Of a stretch of 64,000 bases of DNA, positions 16,011 to 25,190 are shown one piece after another. The notes under the pieces are model-generated. The model was not told the DNA's origin. It saw only the letters and a program-made list of their open reading frames with translations, and ran no database searches. How positions within the stretch are numbered: position 1 is the first letter of the stretch; each line of letters starts with the position of its first letter. Position numbers and translations under genes: made by a program. This DNA is from Porphyromonas canoris (GTDB lineage: Bacteria > Bacteroidota > Bacteroidia > Bacteroidales > Porphyromonadaceae): contig NZ_JQZV01000013.1 in the NCBI RefSeq assembly GCF_000769115.1, forward strand, positions 227,603-291,602. The letters are read 5' to 3'.

Positions 16011-17813
16011 TTACTGTTCTGTAATGTCTATTTCCGGCATTGCCAGGATTCCTGTCGTACGCTGAGCCTTACGGATAGCATTCAGGAACTTTTGCTCTTC
16101 CGGAGAGAGAAGAGAGTCGAATAGATTGGCTTTCACATCTGAATAGCCACCGACAAGCTTCATCCACCACTCTTTCTTATCGCTCTTCGGATAGTAAAGG
16201 TAGTACTTGTCTACTTCAGCCAGACGAGCAGCCTCTTCTACCGCATCTTCAAAAGTACCCAGCATATCTACAAGTCCCAGTTCAATGGCTTTTTGTCCCA
16301 GCCATACGCGACCTTGACCCACACTATCAACTTGGGCAACGGTCATGCCTCTTCCGTCTGCAACACGCTTCTTGAACAGTTCGTAGCCACGTTCTACCAT
16401 ATTTTGGATTACCGCTTTCTCCTTATCTGTCATAGGACGAAGTGTATTTCCAAGATCTGATAGCTCGTGTGTCTTTACCACATCCATTGTCAGATCAATC
16501 TTATTGGCTGCCCCTGTGAAGTTCGGGAACTGTCCGAAGATACCAATACTTCCGGTAAGGGTCGTCGGATCTGCGAATATCTTGTTGGCAGCACAAGAGA
16601 TGTAATATCCACCCGAAGCAGCGTAGTCTCCCATGGAAACAACAATCGGCTTCTTGGCTTTAAGATCATTGACCTCTTTCCAAATCTGTTCGGAAAGGAA
16701 TGCAGATCCTCCCGGAGAATTTACTCTCATGACTACTGCTTTGATGTCGTCATCCTCTGCCAATTCTCGCAGTTTCTTTGCAACATCCATATCAATGATA
16801 GTGGCATTTTCAAACTCTCCTGTAGATTCGCGAATCTCTCCTTCGGCAATAACTACACCGATAGCGTCCCCTTTAGATACATGGCGAGCACTTTTGGAAC
16901 GGAGATATTGTGAAACCGTTACACCATTATAGAGTTCTTTGTCTCTTTCACCCGTATAACGCTCCGCCAACATAGGTTCCACGTCAAGGCTGTACATCAG
17001 AGAGTCCACCAAACCATACTCTACCGCTTTTCGGATAGATCCCATGCCGTATCCTCTGTTCACAAATGCTTCAAGGCTATCGCGATTGATACCACGAGAA
17101 GCAACTATGGCATCAGCCACGTTGTCCCAGAGTCCGTCTATATATTCTTGTAACTGCAATCGGTTCGGCTCACTTAGCTTTTTCAGAACAAAAGGCTCTA
17201 CGGCACCCTTGAAAGTACCTACCTTGAAGATTTGCATCTCCACACCGAGCTTTTGAAGAGGTCCGGTATAGAACATCACCTGACGGCTCAATCCCATCAT
17301 TGTCAACATACCTTCGGGATTCATATAGATCTTATCCGCAACGCTGGCAAGATAGTAGCTCTTATCCGATAGCATATCTGCATACGTAAAGATCATTTTG
17401 CCACTTTTCTTGAAAGACTCCAACTCTTGACGAAGCTCTTGTGCTGTGGCATAACCCATACCGACACCTGAGAAGTCGATATAAATTGCTTCAATATTTT
17501 GGTCTTCTGCAGCTGAGCGGATTGCCTTCTTTATCTCAGAAAGAGTAAGCATCCCCTCACTATCTCGTTTGCCCGGCAAGAATGCTGCAAAAGGATTATC
17601 TGCTTTGCTTTCGGAGATAACTCCTCCCGGAACTATCTCTAATATACTTCCACTTTCAACTTGAAATACAGAAGTATCTTCTCTGCTTGTGAAAGCTGAT
17701 ATGCTGGCTGTTATAGCCGAAACTACCACAAAGAAAAACAGGATCATTGCCACTACGCTTGCTAAGATCACTCCCAAGCAAGAAGCAAAGACCATTTTAA
17801 TAAATTGTTTCAT
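16011..17813 (-). CDS. sppA: Signal peptide peptidase SppA, 67-kDa type
   Basis: Membrane-anchored serine protease that degrades cleaved signal peptides on the periplasmic face. 600 aa, with two tandem S49 domains as in the 67K type. One N-terminal membrane helix lies at about 6-33. The presumed catalytic Lys is in VGTFKGAVEPF (near residue 205) in the first repeat. The presumed nucleophile is the Ser of GDYAASGGYYIS (near 398) in the second, followed by GSIGIFG. This Lys/Ser split between repeats is the known arrangement. A -7 candidate (TATATTTG, minus) lies at 17854-17861. Confidence 0.95.
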   Translation of the reverse strand: MKQFIKMVFASCLGVILASVVAMILFFFVVVSAITASISAFTSREDTSVFQVESGSILEIVPGGVISESKADNPFAAFLPGKRDSEGMLTLSEIKKAIRSAAEDQNIEAIYIDFSGVGMGYATAQELRQELESFKKSGKMIFTYADMLSDKSYYLASVADKIYMNPEGMLTMMGLSRQVMFYTGPLQKLGVEMQIFKVGTFKGAVEPFVLKKLSEPNRLQLQEYIDGLWDNVADAIVASRGINRDSLEAFVNRGYGMGSIRKAVEYGLVDSLMYSLDVEPMLAERYTGERDKELYNGVTVSQYLRSKSARHVSKGDAIGVVIAEGEIRESTGEFENATIIDMDVAKKLRELAEDDDIKAVVMRVNSPGGSAFLSEQIWKEVNDLKAKKPIVVSMGDYAASGGYYISCAANKIFADPTTLTGSIGIFGQFPNFTGAANKIDLTMDVVKTHELSDLGNTLRPMTDKEKAVIQNMVERGYELFKKRVADGRGMTVAQVDSVGQGRVWLGQKAIELGLVDMLGTFEDAVEEAARLAEVDKYYLYYPKSDKKEWWMKLVGGYSDVKANLFDSLLSPEEQKFLNAIRKAQRTTGILAMPEIDITEQ

Positions 17814-17853
17814 CTGTTTTGTCTGCCTATTTTTATAAATACTATTATAGTTG

Positions 17854-17861
17854 CAAATATA
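17854..17861 (-). promoter_or_regulatory. Candidate -7 box for sppA
   Basis: TATATTTG on the minus strand ends 40 nt before the sppA ATG. No clear -33 match. Confidence 0.4.
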
Positions 17862-18008
17862 AACATATTATTCAAACCGCGCTCGTTCATAGCAAGATAG
17901 ATTCATCCCATCAGTGAATCGGTTAGGTGCGGATTTTAGAAAGCTATGTGATTGTTCTTTCTGTCTCTAAGACACTATACGGCAGAAAGATTTCTTTTGG
18001 CTTTTATG

Positions 18009-19190
18009 TTAGAGCCACTTGTCGAGCGTAGCGAGTACCTCGTTAAAGTCCGTGAATCTTGCCTTGAGTTCTCCGTCTTTGATTAAGAACATTGTCGGCA
18101 ACGTGTTCAGATTGTAGAGACCGATATATTTGGAGAAGACACCATCCGTATCTTGTACATTTACCCAAGGATAGTTCTGAATGGTGCTGTACCAAATGTG
18201 TCCATCTCTTTCAAGACCGACTTGGTAAATGCGAAGCCCTTTGTTATGATAGTTTTGGTATAAAAGATCAATACTCTCACAGTATGCCGCAGACCATTCT
18301 GCGCCCATGGCAGTAAAAGAAAGAAGAGTGATCTCCCCTGTTCCTACAACAGAAGAAAGAGAGATGGTGTCTCCCTTGGCATTCGGAAGACTTACTTCCA
18401 GATAGCCTACAACTGCGGCACTGTTCTCAAAGCTTTTTTGTAATTGTTGCTGGTTCTTTTGACTGCGAACTGCAGCAATAGATTGCAGAGCCAGTTTGTG
18501 CAGATGCTTAGAGCGTTCAGCGTCCGGATATTCGGCATCGAAAGCCGTAGCGACAATGGCAAACAGCTTTGAGTCTGCCTCTTCATAGATGTTGAAGATG
18601 AGGTAACCACCCAACTCTTGGAACAGCGCATAGTACGCTGCCAAAGATGCAGGGTCTTCATAGATATATTTGATAGCTACCTCTTTGTACTGCTCTATGT
18701 GTTGCTTCTGTTTGGATTGGAATACAGAGTCCGGCATGTGTCCGTCAACATATTCTGCCAAGTCCTTTGATATACCTACATTGGCATCCAATTGGGCAAG
18801 GAATATCTCTTTTACTTTTTCTGATGTGGCAGATCCCTCCACAGTGTATCCGGTAGCAAAGCTGGAGTAATCCGTTTCTACTCTGATGTGTGATATCGTA
18901 TCTATTGCCAGAGTAATGACTTGATTTTCTACACGCAATCTGTAAAACTCCGGAAGTTCTCCGAGCTCTTCTGTAAATTTGAAGGATCCGTTGGCGTGGA
19001 GTTTGACTGAATCCAAGACCTCTACACCAGATAGCTTTCTCCGCTCCAAGTAGATGGTTTTACCTTCAGCCCCTCTAACATGACCATCGATAATGCTCTT
19101 TTTGTTGGAAGTACAAGAGGTAATAAACAAGGCAAGCAGAGAGAGAAGAAATAGCTTGCTACTGAATGTTGTGTGTAGAGAACGTTTCAT
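18009..19190 (-). CDS. DUF4369/TlpA-like lipoprotein without a CXXC motif
   Basis: 393 aa. A lipoprotein signal ends in the lipobox FITSC with Cys near residue 26, and the residues after it (TSNKK) do not allow a firm inner- or outer-membrane call. An N-terminal DUF4369-type beta domain covers about 30-130 (IDGHVRGAEGKTIYLER), a helical linker covers 130-265, and the C-terminus is a thioredoxin fold (GLRIYQVGLERDGHIW, LYNLNTLPTMFLI with the cis-Pro loop). Where CXXC should be, the sequence reads GAEWSAAYCES, so only one Cys is near the site. Bacteroidetes have a subfamily of such Cys-less TlpA proteins, so thiol oxidoreductase activity should not be assumed. Confidence 0.85.
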   Translation of the reverse strand: MKRSLHTTFSSKLFLLSLLALFITSCTSNKKSIIDGHVRGAEGKTIYLERRKLSGVEVLDSVKLHANGSFKFTEELGELPEFYRLRVENQVITLAIDTISHIRVETDYSSFATGYTVEGSATSEKVKEIFLAQLDANVGISKDLAEYVDGHMPDSVFQSKQKQHIEQYKEVAIKYIYEDPASLAAYYALFQELGGYLIFNIYEEADSKLFAIVATAFDAEYPDAERSKHLHKLALQSIAAVRSQKNQQQLQKSFENSAAVVGYLEVSLPNAKGDTISLSSVVGTGEITLLSFTAMGAEWSAAYCESIDLLYQNYHNKGLRIYQVGLERDGHIWYSTIQNYPWVNVQDTDGVFSKYIGLYNLNTLPTMFLIKDGELKARFTDFNEVLATLDKWL

Positions 19191-19231
19191 CTTGGGGTGT
19201 ATATGAGGTAGGAATATTGGGATGTCTTATT

Positions 19232-21520
19232 CTATTTCGGATCTAAAAGGATCTTTTTCGAGTGTTTGTTGCCTTTATCGTCCGTTACGTGAATGATATA
19301 AATGCCCGGAGGAAATGATCCAACATTCAGCGTAACGCTTTGAGATTGAGATTCGCTCTGTATCATTCTCTGCCCCAAAAGGGTATAAAGAGTTATGGTG
19401 TGTTTGCTAAACATCTCTCCGGATGGATTCTCTTTGAATTGTACAAGGAGATCTCCTCCCGTATAGCGCAATCTAAAGTAGTCTTTTGCATCGAGAGGCA
19501 GATCCTCATAGTCCAGTTTGTCTCCGGTATAGGAAAGTCTTGTGCAGAGCGATATGCCTCTAAATGCTTCCGGCCATTCTGTCCATGATGCAGCATCGGA
19601 GGAAGTCCACAGATAATTCTCCCTGCCACGGATCGGAGCTGTAAGCAGAGTGATGCCAGACTGCATCGCATCCACCTGGTAAGCCACAAGTATTTCATTC
19701 CCGGAAGACAAGGTGATAGGCTCTGTAAAGCTACTGAACACCTCAACACTTCCACGAGCCACCACATCTTCAGTTGTGTGGATCGCTTGTTTATTGCTGC
19801 TAACCACATCATCCAAGCGAACGTCTCCGGATAAAATCTTTTTGACATCTCCCGAAGGCATGCGGCGATAAATCGTGTACGGAACAGCTACTGGAAGAAC
19901 CTTATTTAAGGATACAGGAATGTGAAGCGTTGTAGTCATCCCATGCAGTGTGATGGGGGATGCCGAAGCAGGAACGCGAAAACGTTCTGCCACTGTCTTG
20001 GGAAGAGGATTTATCTTATTGGTATATAGGGAGAGCGACTTGAGAATATCAGCCTTGTAGTTATCCATCACATTAGACCATGTGTTTACCTCCTTTGCTT
20101 CTTTGTACAATGGTCTTCCCGCTATCTTTTCCATGCCGGAGCCTGTCGGGTCAAGTATTTGTCCCATTGTCGGCATGGATGGCCTCTTTCTGCTATCCCA
20201 GTTGAATCCGATACCCGTATATACATCGTTGAAAGGAGAGTCGCATTCGGATGCTCCGGCAGTAAGGAATCCAATCATATAACCTTCCGCATCATAGAGG
20301 GGCGAACCTGAAGATCCCGGCATCGTTACTCCAAGATCCCATTTTTTTACCCACCAATAATAGAGATTTGGCTCTATGGGATAAGGATAGCTCAAGCTCG
20401 GAGGCCAACCTTTCAGAACCTGCTTTGAGGTCATGCACAAACGTTTGGGCATCCCGTTGGGGTGATGTACACAGACAAAAGGACCATCCGGATTGGAGAC
20501 AGTCCTATTCCACCCTCCGAGATAGGCGTTATATTCTATTGGGGGCTTTTGGTTTAACTCCAGCAGACACATGTCTCCCGGTTCATAAATCGTGAGGAGC
20601 TTTGCCCCTGCAATGGATTGTTGTACGGGAGGAGCTATAAGACCCTCACAGTCGGTAGTTTGATGAGAGAAGTATGCCACGACTGTTTTGGCAAGATGAT
20701 CATAATCCTTGTCTATGTCGAAGAACGATCTCAGCAAAACGTGAGAGGCTGTGGCTAAAATGGGACGCCCATCTTCTGCCGTGTTGTTGATCATGGCTCC
20801 GGATCCTCTTACCGTTCCGTTGACGATAAGACTGACTACCGCTTTGCTCTCTCTGCTATACTGAGGCAGGCAGACAACGTTCGGGGTACATGGCAATGTT
20901 TTGGGATTGGATTCGCGAGGTTGAGCGCGAAACTCGGCATTCACCTCTCCAAGATGCAGTTCTGCTTTCTCTTCTAAAGAAAAGGGGAGATCCAATTCGA
21001 TGAGGACAGTACTTCCTTCGATCGACATGGTGGGAAGAGCCTTGCTTTCCGAGTTGTTTTCATTTCCGAAAGGTCCTATGAATGTTTCCGGATTGTCCAG
21101 CGAATAGATGGTGATGTAGCTGTCTTCCGGAAGAAAAAATCTGTCAAAGAAAAAGTTGAGTCCCTTGGCATTGGGAACCTTTACGGCATATCTTATCAAT
21201 GTTCGTCCATCGGAGGCTTTTTGTCTATGTCCGTCTTGGAGAAGATTTACGCTTACCGGTCTTTTATGAGCAAACAGCTCTGCTCCTCTAAGGTCTTTTG
21301 CTCTCTTTTGCGAGACGATAAGCATGGAATCTACATTCAGAGGAGCAAGTTCAAGAGTCGGGATCTGCCCTTGTTGCAGTATGCTCACACCCATCTGTTG
21401 CATACTTATGCGAGGGCGTTTGGAGACGATCTGAGCCCCCGCTTGCAAGCATAGTCCGCAACAGAACAGGGCTAAAAAGCCCCAAAGTATTCTACCCCGA
21501 TACCTGCCTCTATTGCTCAT
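19232..21520 (-). CDS. Secreted trypsin-like serine protease with T9SS sorting domain
   Basis: 762 aa with a signal peptide (WGFLALFCCGLCLQAGAQ). The protease domain carries ILATASHVLL (His near 260), DMCLLELNQKPP (Asp near 316) and MPGSSGSPLYD (Ser near 402), the triad layout of lysyl-endopeptidase-like S1 enzymes. Several Cys may form disulfides. A middle beta-rich region of about 500-680 precedes a C-terminal ~75-residue type A T9SS signal (YTLLGQRMIQ, FPPGIYIIHV, KHSKKILL). It should cross the outer membrane by type IX secretion and be attached to the surface. Cleavage specificity is inferred from family only. Divergent from the lipoprotein gene at 21766. Confidence 0.9.
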   Translation of the reverse strand: MSNRGRYRGRILWGFLALFCCGLCLQAGAQIVSKRPRISMQQMGVSILQQGQIPTLELAPLNVDSMLIVSQKRAKDLRGAELFAHKRPVSVNLLQDGHRQKASDGRTLIRYAVKVPNAKGLNFFFDRFFLPEDSYITIYSLDNPETFIGPFGNENNSESKALPTMSIEGSTVLIELDLPFSLEEKAELHLGEVNAEFRAQPRESNPKTLPCTPNVVCLPQYSRESKAVVSLIVNGTVRGSGAMINNTAEDGRPILATASHVLLRSFFDIDKDYDHLAKTVVAYFSHQTTDCEGLIAPPVQQSIAGAKLLTIYEPGDMCLLELNQKPPIEYNAYLGGWNRTVSNPDGPFVCVHHPNGMPKRLCMTSKQVLKGWPPSLSYPYPIEPNLYYWWVKKWDLGVTMPGSSGSPLYDAEGYMIGFLTAGASECDSPFNDVYTGIGFNWDSRKRPSMPTMGQILDPTGSGMEKIAGRPLYKEAKEVNTWSNVMDNYKADILKSLSLYTNKINPLPKTVAERFRVPASASPITLHGMTTTLHIPVSLNKVLPVAVPYTIYRRMPSGDVKKILSGDVRLDDVVSSNKQAIHTTEDVVARGSVEVFSSFTEPITLSSGNEILVAYQVDAMQSGITLLTAPIRGRENYLWTSSDAASWTEWPEAFRGISLCTRLSYTGDKLDYEDLPLDAKDYFRLRYTGGDLLVQFKENPSGEMFSKHTITLYTLLGQRMIQSESQSQSVTLNVGSFPPGIYIIHVTDDKGNKHSKKILLDPK

Positions 21521-21562
21521 AAGGCGTTGTAGCTTCTTTTATGATTTATTCTGTTTCTTCCA

Positions 21563-21570
21563 CAAAGATA
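21563..21570 (-). promoter_or_regulatory. Candidate -7 box for the T9SS protease
   Basis: TATCTTTG on the minus strand ends 42 nt before the ATG at 21520. Matches TAnnTTTG; the -33 element is weak. Confidence 0.5.
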
Positions 21571-21719
21571 AAACATTGAGTTAAAATAACAGCATAAAAC
21601 AGCATCCAATAATGCCGTCCGAATTGGTATCTATTCTTTTTCTTCTTCTATTAAAACTCCGAATATTGATTTTACCTCAAGTCAAAGGCACAAATGAGAT
21701 GTGAAGTTTATAAAATAAC

Positions 21720-21727
21720 TACCTTTG
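21720..21727 (+). promoter_or_regulatory. Candidate -7 box for the lipoprotein/DUF5723 pair
   Basis: TACCTTTG ends 38 nt before the ATG at 21766. Matches TAnnTTTG; no clear -33. Confidence 0.45.
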
Positions 21728-21765
21728 TGTACATAGAATGAGGAATATACAATAGAGTAACAGAT

Positions 21766-23361
21766 ATGATAAGAAAAGATTTAGTAGCCCTTCTCTGCGG
21801 CTTATTGATGTCAATCTCTTTCCAGTCTTGCGGAGATGCCGATCTTTTTTCTCGGAAGCCGGAAATCCGGATGGAAGAGAAAGGAGATTGGGTACTTCCT
21901 TTGGGATATGCCGATGTCGGTATAGGAGAAGTGCTCTTAGGGCATAAGTTGGGAAACGGAGCCTTGAAGATAGACCGAGAGCAGGACAGGTTGTTGATCA
22001 AGTTGGAAGATCCTAACGCTTTCCGCTGGGATCTTGCCTCTTTTACTGCCCGACAAGTCAAGAATGTAGAATTTACATTTAAGACTCCTTCTGCCGGGTA
22101 CTCTCAGGATATGGTGATACCCGGAAATGATCTGAATAAAATCGGTGAAATCTTTCCTCTGGAGCTTGGTCGATTTACATTCTCACTATCGGACAAGATA
22201 AAATCTTCCGAGAGGATCGTTTTGGAAGGAGATATTCGTGTGAAGCTCTCGAACGTTCCCATGAAAGCAACGTTCATCCTTGGACTGGTCAATGCAACCG
22301 ATGAACAGGGAGAGCCCATCCGTTTGTATTTGAGCTCCAACGGGAAAGATAAAGAGTTGGAAGCCACGTTCCGTTTGCCGGGAGTGAATCTTTTGCCGGG
22401 CAATGGTAATACCATCAACATGGGTTACGAGTTTTCCATTATTCCCGAAAACAGTCCGGGAGATGTCGTTTTGAAGAAAGGAGAAGCGATAGAGATAAAG
22501 ATCGAGATATTGGAAGCAAAGATAAAGGGGTTCAAAGGCGTTGTAGATCCTACGGAAATAATTTTTCGGACGAATACCACCAAGTGGAAATTCGATGAAT
22601 GGAGTCGTGCTCAGGCTTTGTGGCTAAAAGGGACGAAGTTTGATCTTACGCTGAAAACCAAAGGCGTGGATATGGGTATGTCTGTCGGTGCCAAGCTAAA
22701 ATCTCTGAAGAAGTCAAGCTCTATTCCTCTCTATATCCCGCCGATAAAAGTTTTTGACATAAAGAGTCTGAGACAGGAGGATGTCCATACTATAAGATAT
22801 GACGGAGACGCCTTGGAAGCATTCCTTTCCGGTCTGGACAAGTCCGGAATGGAGATAGAATGCAAGGTGATTGTTCCGACAAGAGGAAAGATAGCTTTCA
22901 ACTCCGGGCTACGCCTTGCCGGAGGATACCGCCTCGAACAGCCTCTCGATCTTCGCGTAGAGAAATTTCCGGTGAAGGTAACGCTTCCTCTCTCTTCTTT
23001 GGAAGAACTCAAACGTTTCGACGGGTTGTATGAGACCATCAGTCTGTGCGTTGTGGGGAGGAGCAATATTCCTTTCGAGATTGTCTGCGAAAAGTTCATC
23101 TTTTTGGATGCCAAAGGAAAAGAGATACCGGGCGCAACGGTTACAGTCTCCGGAGGTATAACCGGAAGCACGGATGGAAAGAGTTTTGCCGACAGCCGTA
23201 TAGTTGCGGAGCTGACCGCAGAGCAGAGCCGTCTTATCCGGAATGCGACAAAAGTAAAGGTGCAAGGCTATATCCGCACATTGTCTGAGGAGACTGTTCA
23301 GCTGCGTCCTTCTCAAAGCATGGCACTGCATATTTCTGCCGGAATCAACCACAAGTTTTAA
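21766..23361 (+). CDS. Hypothetical lipoprotein paired with a DUF5723 protein
   Basis: 531 aa. The N-terminus LLCGLLMSISFQSC is a lipoprotein signal with the lipidated Cys near residue 22. The rest is predicted to be beta-rich, with repeated short Ile/Val/Lys strands and no catalytic motif that I can recognise. It is followed 18 nt later by the DUF5723 outer-membrane gene, and this lipoprotein-plus-barrel order suggests a two-component surface or envelope structure. A homologue in related genomes is likely, but I cannot name the family. Start chosen at the only ATG giving the signal peptide. Confidence 0.8.
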   Translation: MIRKDLVALLCGLLMSISFQSCGDADLFSRKPEIRMEEKGDWVLPLGYADVGIGEVLLGHKLGNGALKIDREQDRLLIKLEDPNAFRWDLASFTARQVKNVEFTFKTPSAGYSQDMVIPGNDLNKIGEIFPLELGRFTFSLSDKIKSSERIVLEGDIRVKLSNVPMKATFILGLVNATDEQGEPIRLYLSSNGKDKELEATFRLPGVNLLPGNGNTINMGYEFSIIPENSPGDVVLKKGEAIEIKIEILEAKIKGFKGVVDPTEIIFRTNTTKWKFDEWSRAQALWLKGTKFDLTLKTKGVDMGMSVGAKLKSLKKSSSIPLYIPPIKVFDIKSLRQEDVHTIRYDGDALEAFLSGLDKSGMEIECKVIVPTRGKIAFNSGLRLAGGYRLEQPLDLRVEKFPVKVTLPLSSLEELKRFDGLYETISLCVVGRSNIPFEIVCEKFIFLDAKGKEIPGATVTVSGGITGSTDGKSFADSRIVAELTAEQSRLIRNATKVKVQGYIRTLSEETVQLRPSQSMALHISAGINHKF

Positions 23362-23379
23362 CCTCACAGCCATTCACTC

Positions 23380-24753
23380 ATGAATACATATATATATAGG
23401 ACACTTTCTCTCGTTGCTCTTTTTTTTGTCTGTGCCGTTTCGGCAAAGGCGCAACAGCCGGATCACACACTGCTGACCACCGATGCGGACTTTGCGCGGA
23501 TCTCTCAAAACCCCTCTTATATCCCTGATCACGACAGAGTGATTGTGGGGCTGCCTTTCATTTCTCAGGTCAGCTTAGACCTTCGTCTGCCGGTGGCTCC
23601 GAGCAGTGTTCTGCATAAAGATGAGAAGGGGACTTATCTGATATTGGATCGGGCACTTAGGAGTGCAGCCGGTCAGCCTTTTATGACGATGGCAAATGCG
23701 GATCTGTTCACTTACGGAGAGAAGTTCGGCAGCGGATTCTACTCCATTCAGCTCGGCATTCGTGCGGATGTGGCGATGGCTCTTCCCGCTTCTTTGGCGG
23801 ACTTTGTAGCCAACGGTAACGCCCACTATATGGGTCGGGATCATTCCCTTGGGCATATTCCGATGGCGCACAGACGCTATGTGCAGTTGGCTATCGGGTA
23901 TGCCAACGACAGGATATTGAAGCAGCGCAATCTCCGCATCGGGGGGCGGCTCAAGCTGCTCACGATGGCATCGGGAGCTTTTTCGGACGGCGGAGATTTT
24001 ATTTTCCGCACAGACGAGCAGGGGCGTACTTTGGCGTTGAGCGGCACACAGCATTATGTGGTAAACAGCCCCAAGAAACTTCGGGTAAATTCGGAAGGGG
24101 ATGTGGACCTAGGTGCGCTCGGCAGAGATATGCTGCACGATAAATCTTTCTCCAACTATGGTCTGGGGATGGATCTGGGCGCGGAGTATCGTCTCGACAG
24201 ACACTGGTCTTTCGGTTTTTCGATAACCGATCTCGGCTTCATCCGCTGGAATGGCAAGAATCTGAAATCGGTAGAGCTGGATCTCTCCGGTGATAAAGTT
24301 CTTGAGTTCAAGGGCGTTGATTTTTCCAACGCTCTCATCAATAAAAATCAGGGCAAAGATCCTTCGTTGGATGCTCTCATCCGACAGCTGGAGTCTGCCG
24401 TTACGGCTCGTGATGCAGAACGTTCCTACTTTTCTTCTCTATACACCCGTCTCGGTGCCACGGCAGAATACACTCCGACAGATCCTGTCAAGATAAAGGC
24501 TCTTGTCGGTGGGGCATGGGTGAGCGGACTTTTCCACTACGAGGCGGCACTCAGCTCCTCTTACCGTCCGGCACGATTCTTTACGATGGCGGCAAGTGTC
24601 AGCTCCATGAAAAGCACCCCTTTCAGTCTCGGTGGAGCCGTTATTTTGGGAGACGGATTTCAGACCATTTTTGCCGTGGATAATCTTTTGGTTTTGGACT
24701 ATACGGGGGTTCGTCGGGCGGCAGTTCGTCTGGGTATTAGTTTGAGGTTTTAA
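23380..24753 (+). CDS. DUF5723-type outer-membrane beta-barrel protein
   Basis: 457 aa with a signal peptide (SLVALFFVCAVSAKAQ). Amphipathic beta strands run to a C-terminal strand ending in Phe (RRAAVRLGISLRF), as in outer-membrane barrels. The N-terminal part (ARISQNPSYIPDHD) and the repeated GLGMDLGAEYRLDRHWSFG strands fit the DUF5723 family, which is distantly like PorP/SprF proteins. No enzyme motif. Probably cotranscribed with the lipoprotein before it. An inverted repeat follows its stop. Confidence 0.82.
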   Translation: MNTYIYRTLSLVALFFVCAVSAKAQQPDHTLLTTDADFARISQNPSYIPDHDRVIVGLPFISQVSLDLRLPVAPSSVLHKDEKGTYLILDRALRSAAGQPFMTMANADLFTYGEKFGSGFYSIQLGIRADVAMALPASLADFVANGNAHYMGRDHSLGHIPMAHRRYVQLAIGYANDRILKQRNLRIGGRLKLLTMASGAFSDGGDFIFRTDEQGRTLALSGTQHYVVNSPKKLRVNSEGDVDLGALGRDMLHDKSFSNYGLGMDLGAEYRLDRHWSFGFSITDLGFIRWNGKNLKSVELDLSGDKVLEFKGVDFSNALINKNQGKDPSLDALIRQLESAVTARDAERSYFSSLYTRLGATAEYTPTDPVKIKALVGGAWVSGLFHYEAALSSSYRPARFFTMAASVSSMKSTPFSLGGAVILGDGFQTIFAVDNLLVLDYTGVRRAAVRLGISLRF

Positions 24754-24760
24754 TCTGCTG

Positions 24761-24790
24761 GTTTTCAATCCGTAAAGCGTGATTGAAAAC
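24761..24790 (+). terminator. Inverted repeat after the DUF5723 gene
   Basis: A perfect 10-bp repeat, GTTTTCAATC paired with GATTGAAAAC, has a 10-nt loop and starts 7 nt after the stop. There is no clean T run on the plus strand, so terminator function is likely but not certain. Confidence 0.55.
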
Positions 24791-24811
24791 TTCCTTCCGA
24801 AAGCAGCCTAA

Positions 24812-25026
24812 TTTTCGTACGTACGAAAATATTTTTTCGTACGTACGAAAATTTTTTTTTGTACGTACAAAAATTTTTTTTTGTACGTACACAATTTTTT
24901 TTCTGTACGTGCGCAATTTTTTTTCTGTACGTGCGTAAATATTTTTTCGTGCGCATGAAAATATTTTTTTGTGCGCATGAAAATATTTTTTTGTGCGCAC
25001 GAAAATTTTCTTCCATGCGCACGAAA
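24812..25026. repeat. 22-bp tandem array of palindromic GTACGTAC/GTGCGCAC cores in A/T tracts
   Basis: About ten units of 22 bp (21-23), each an alternating purine-pyrimidine core flanked by A and T runs. The core changes stepwise along the array: CGTACGTACG, then TGTACGTACA, TGTACGTGCG, CGTGCGCATG and TGTGCGCACG. The cores are self-complementary or nearly so and could adopt left-handed or cruciform DNA between bent A tracts. The array sits in the 437-bp gap upstream of the outer-membrane barrel gene at 25191. Minus-strand open frames across it are a by-product of the repeat. The remainder of the gap, 25027-25190, shows no clear feature. Confidence 0.92.
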
Positions 25027-25190
25027 GTTTAGGAGGGTTGCTTGAGGAGTGATTTTTATGAGGTTCTCCCCCGGTATTTCCGAGCGACCTTTTTGGGGGA
25101 TGTTTGGAGAGAAAAATCGTTACCGCCGTTAAACCTGCATCGGGGAACAGGCATCCAATAGAGGAAAAACAGTAAAAAACATACACGATT

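Noticed and set aside
24812-25026. CRISPR array
   Set aside because: The palindromic cores drift and the A/T tracts between them are not unique spacers; no cas genes.
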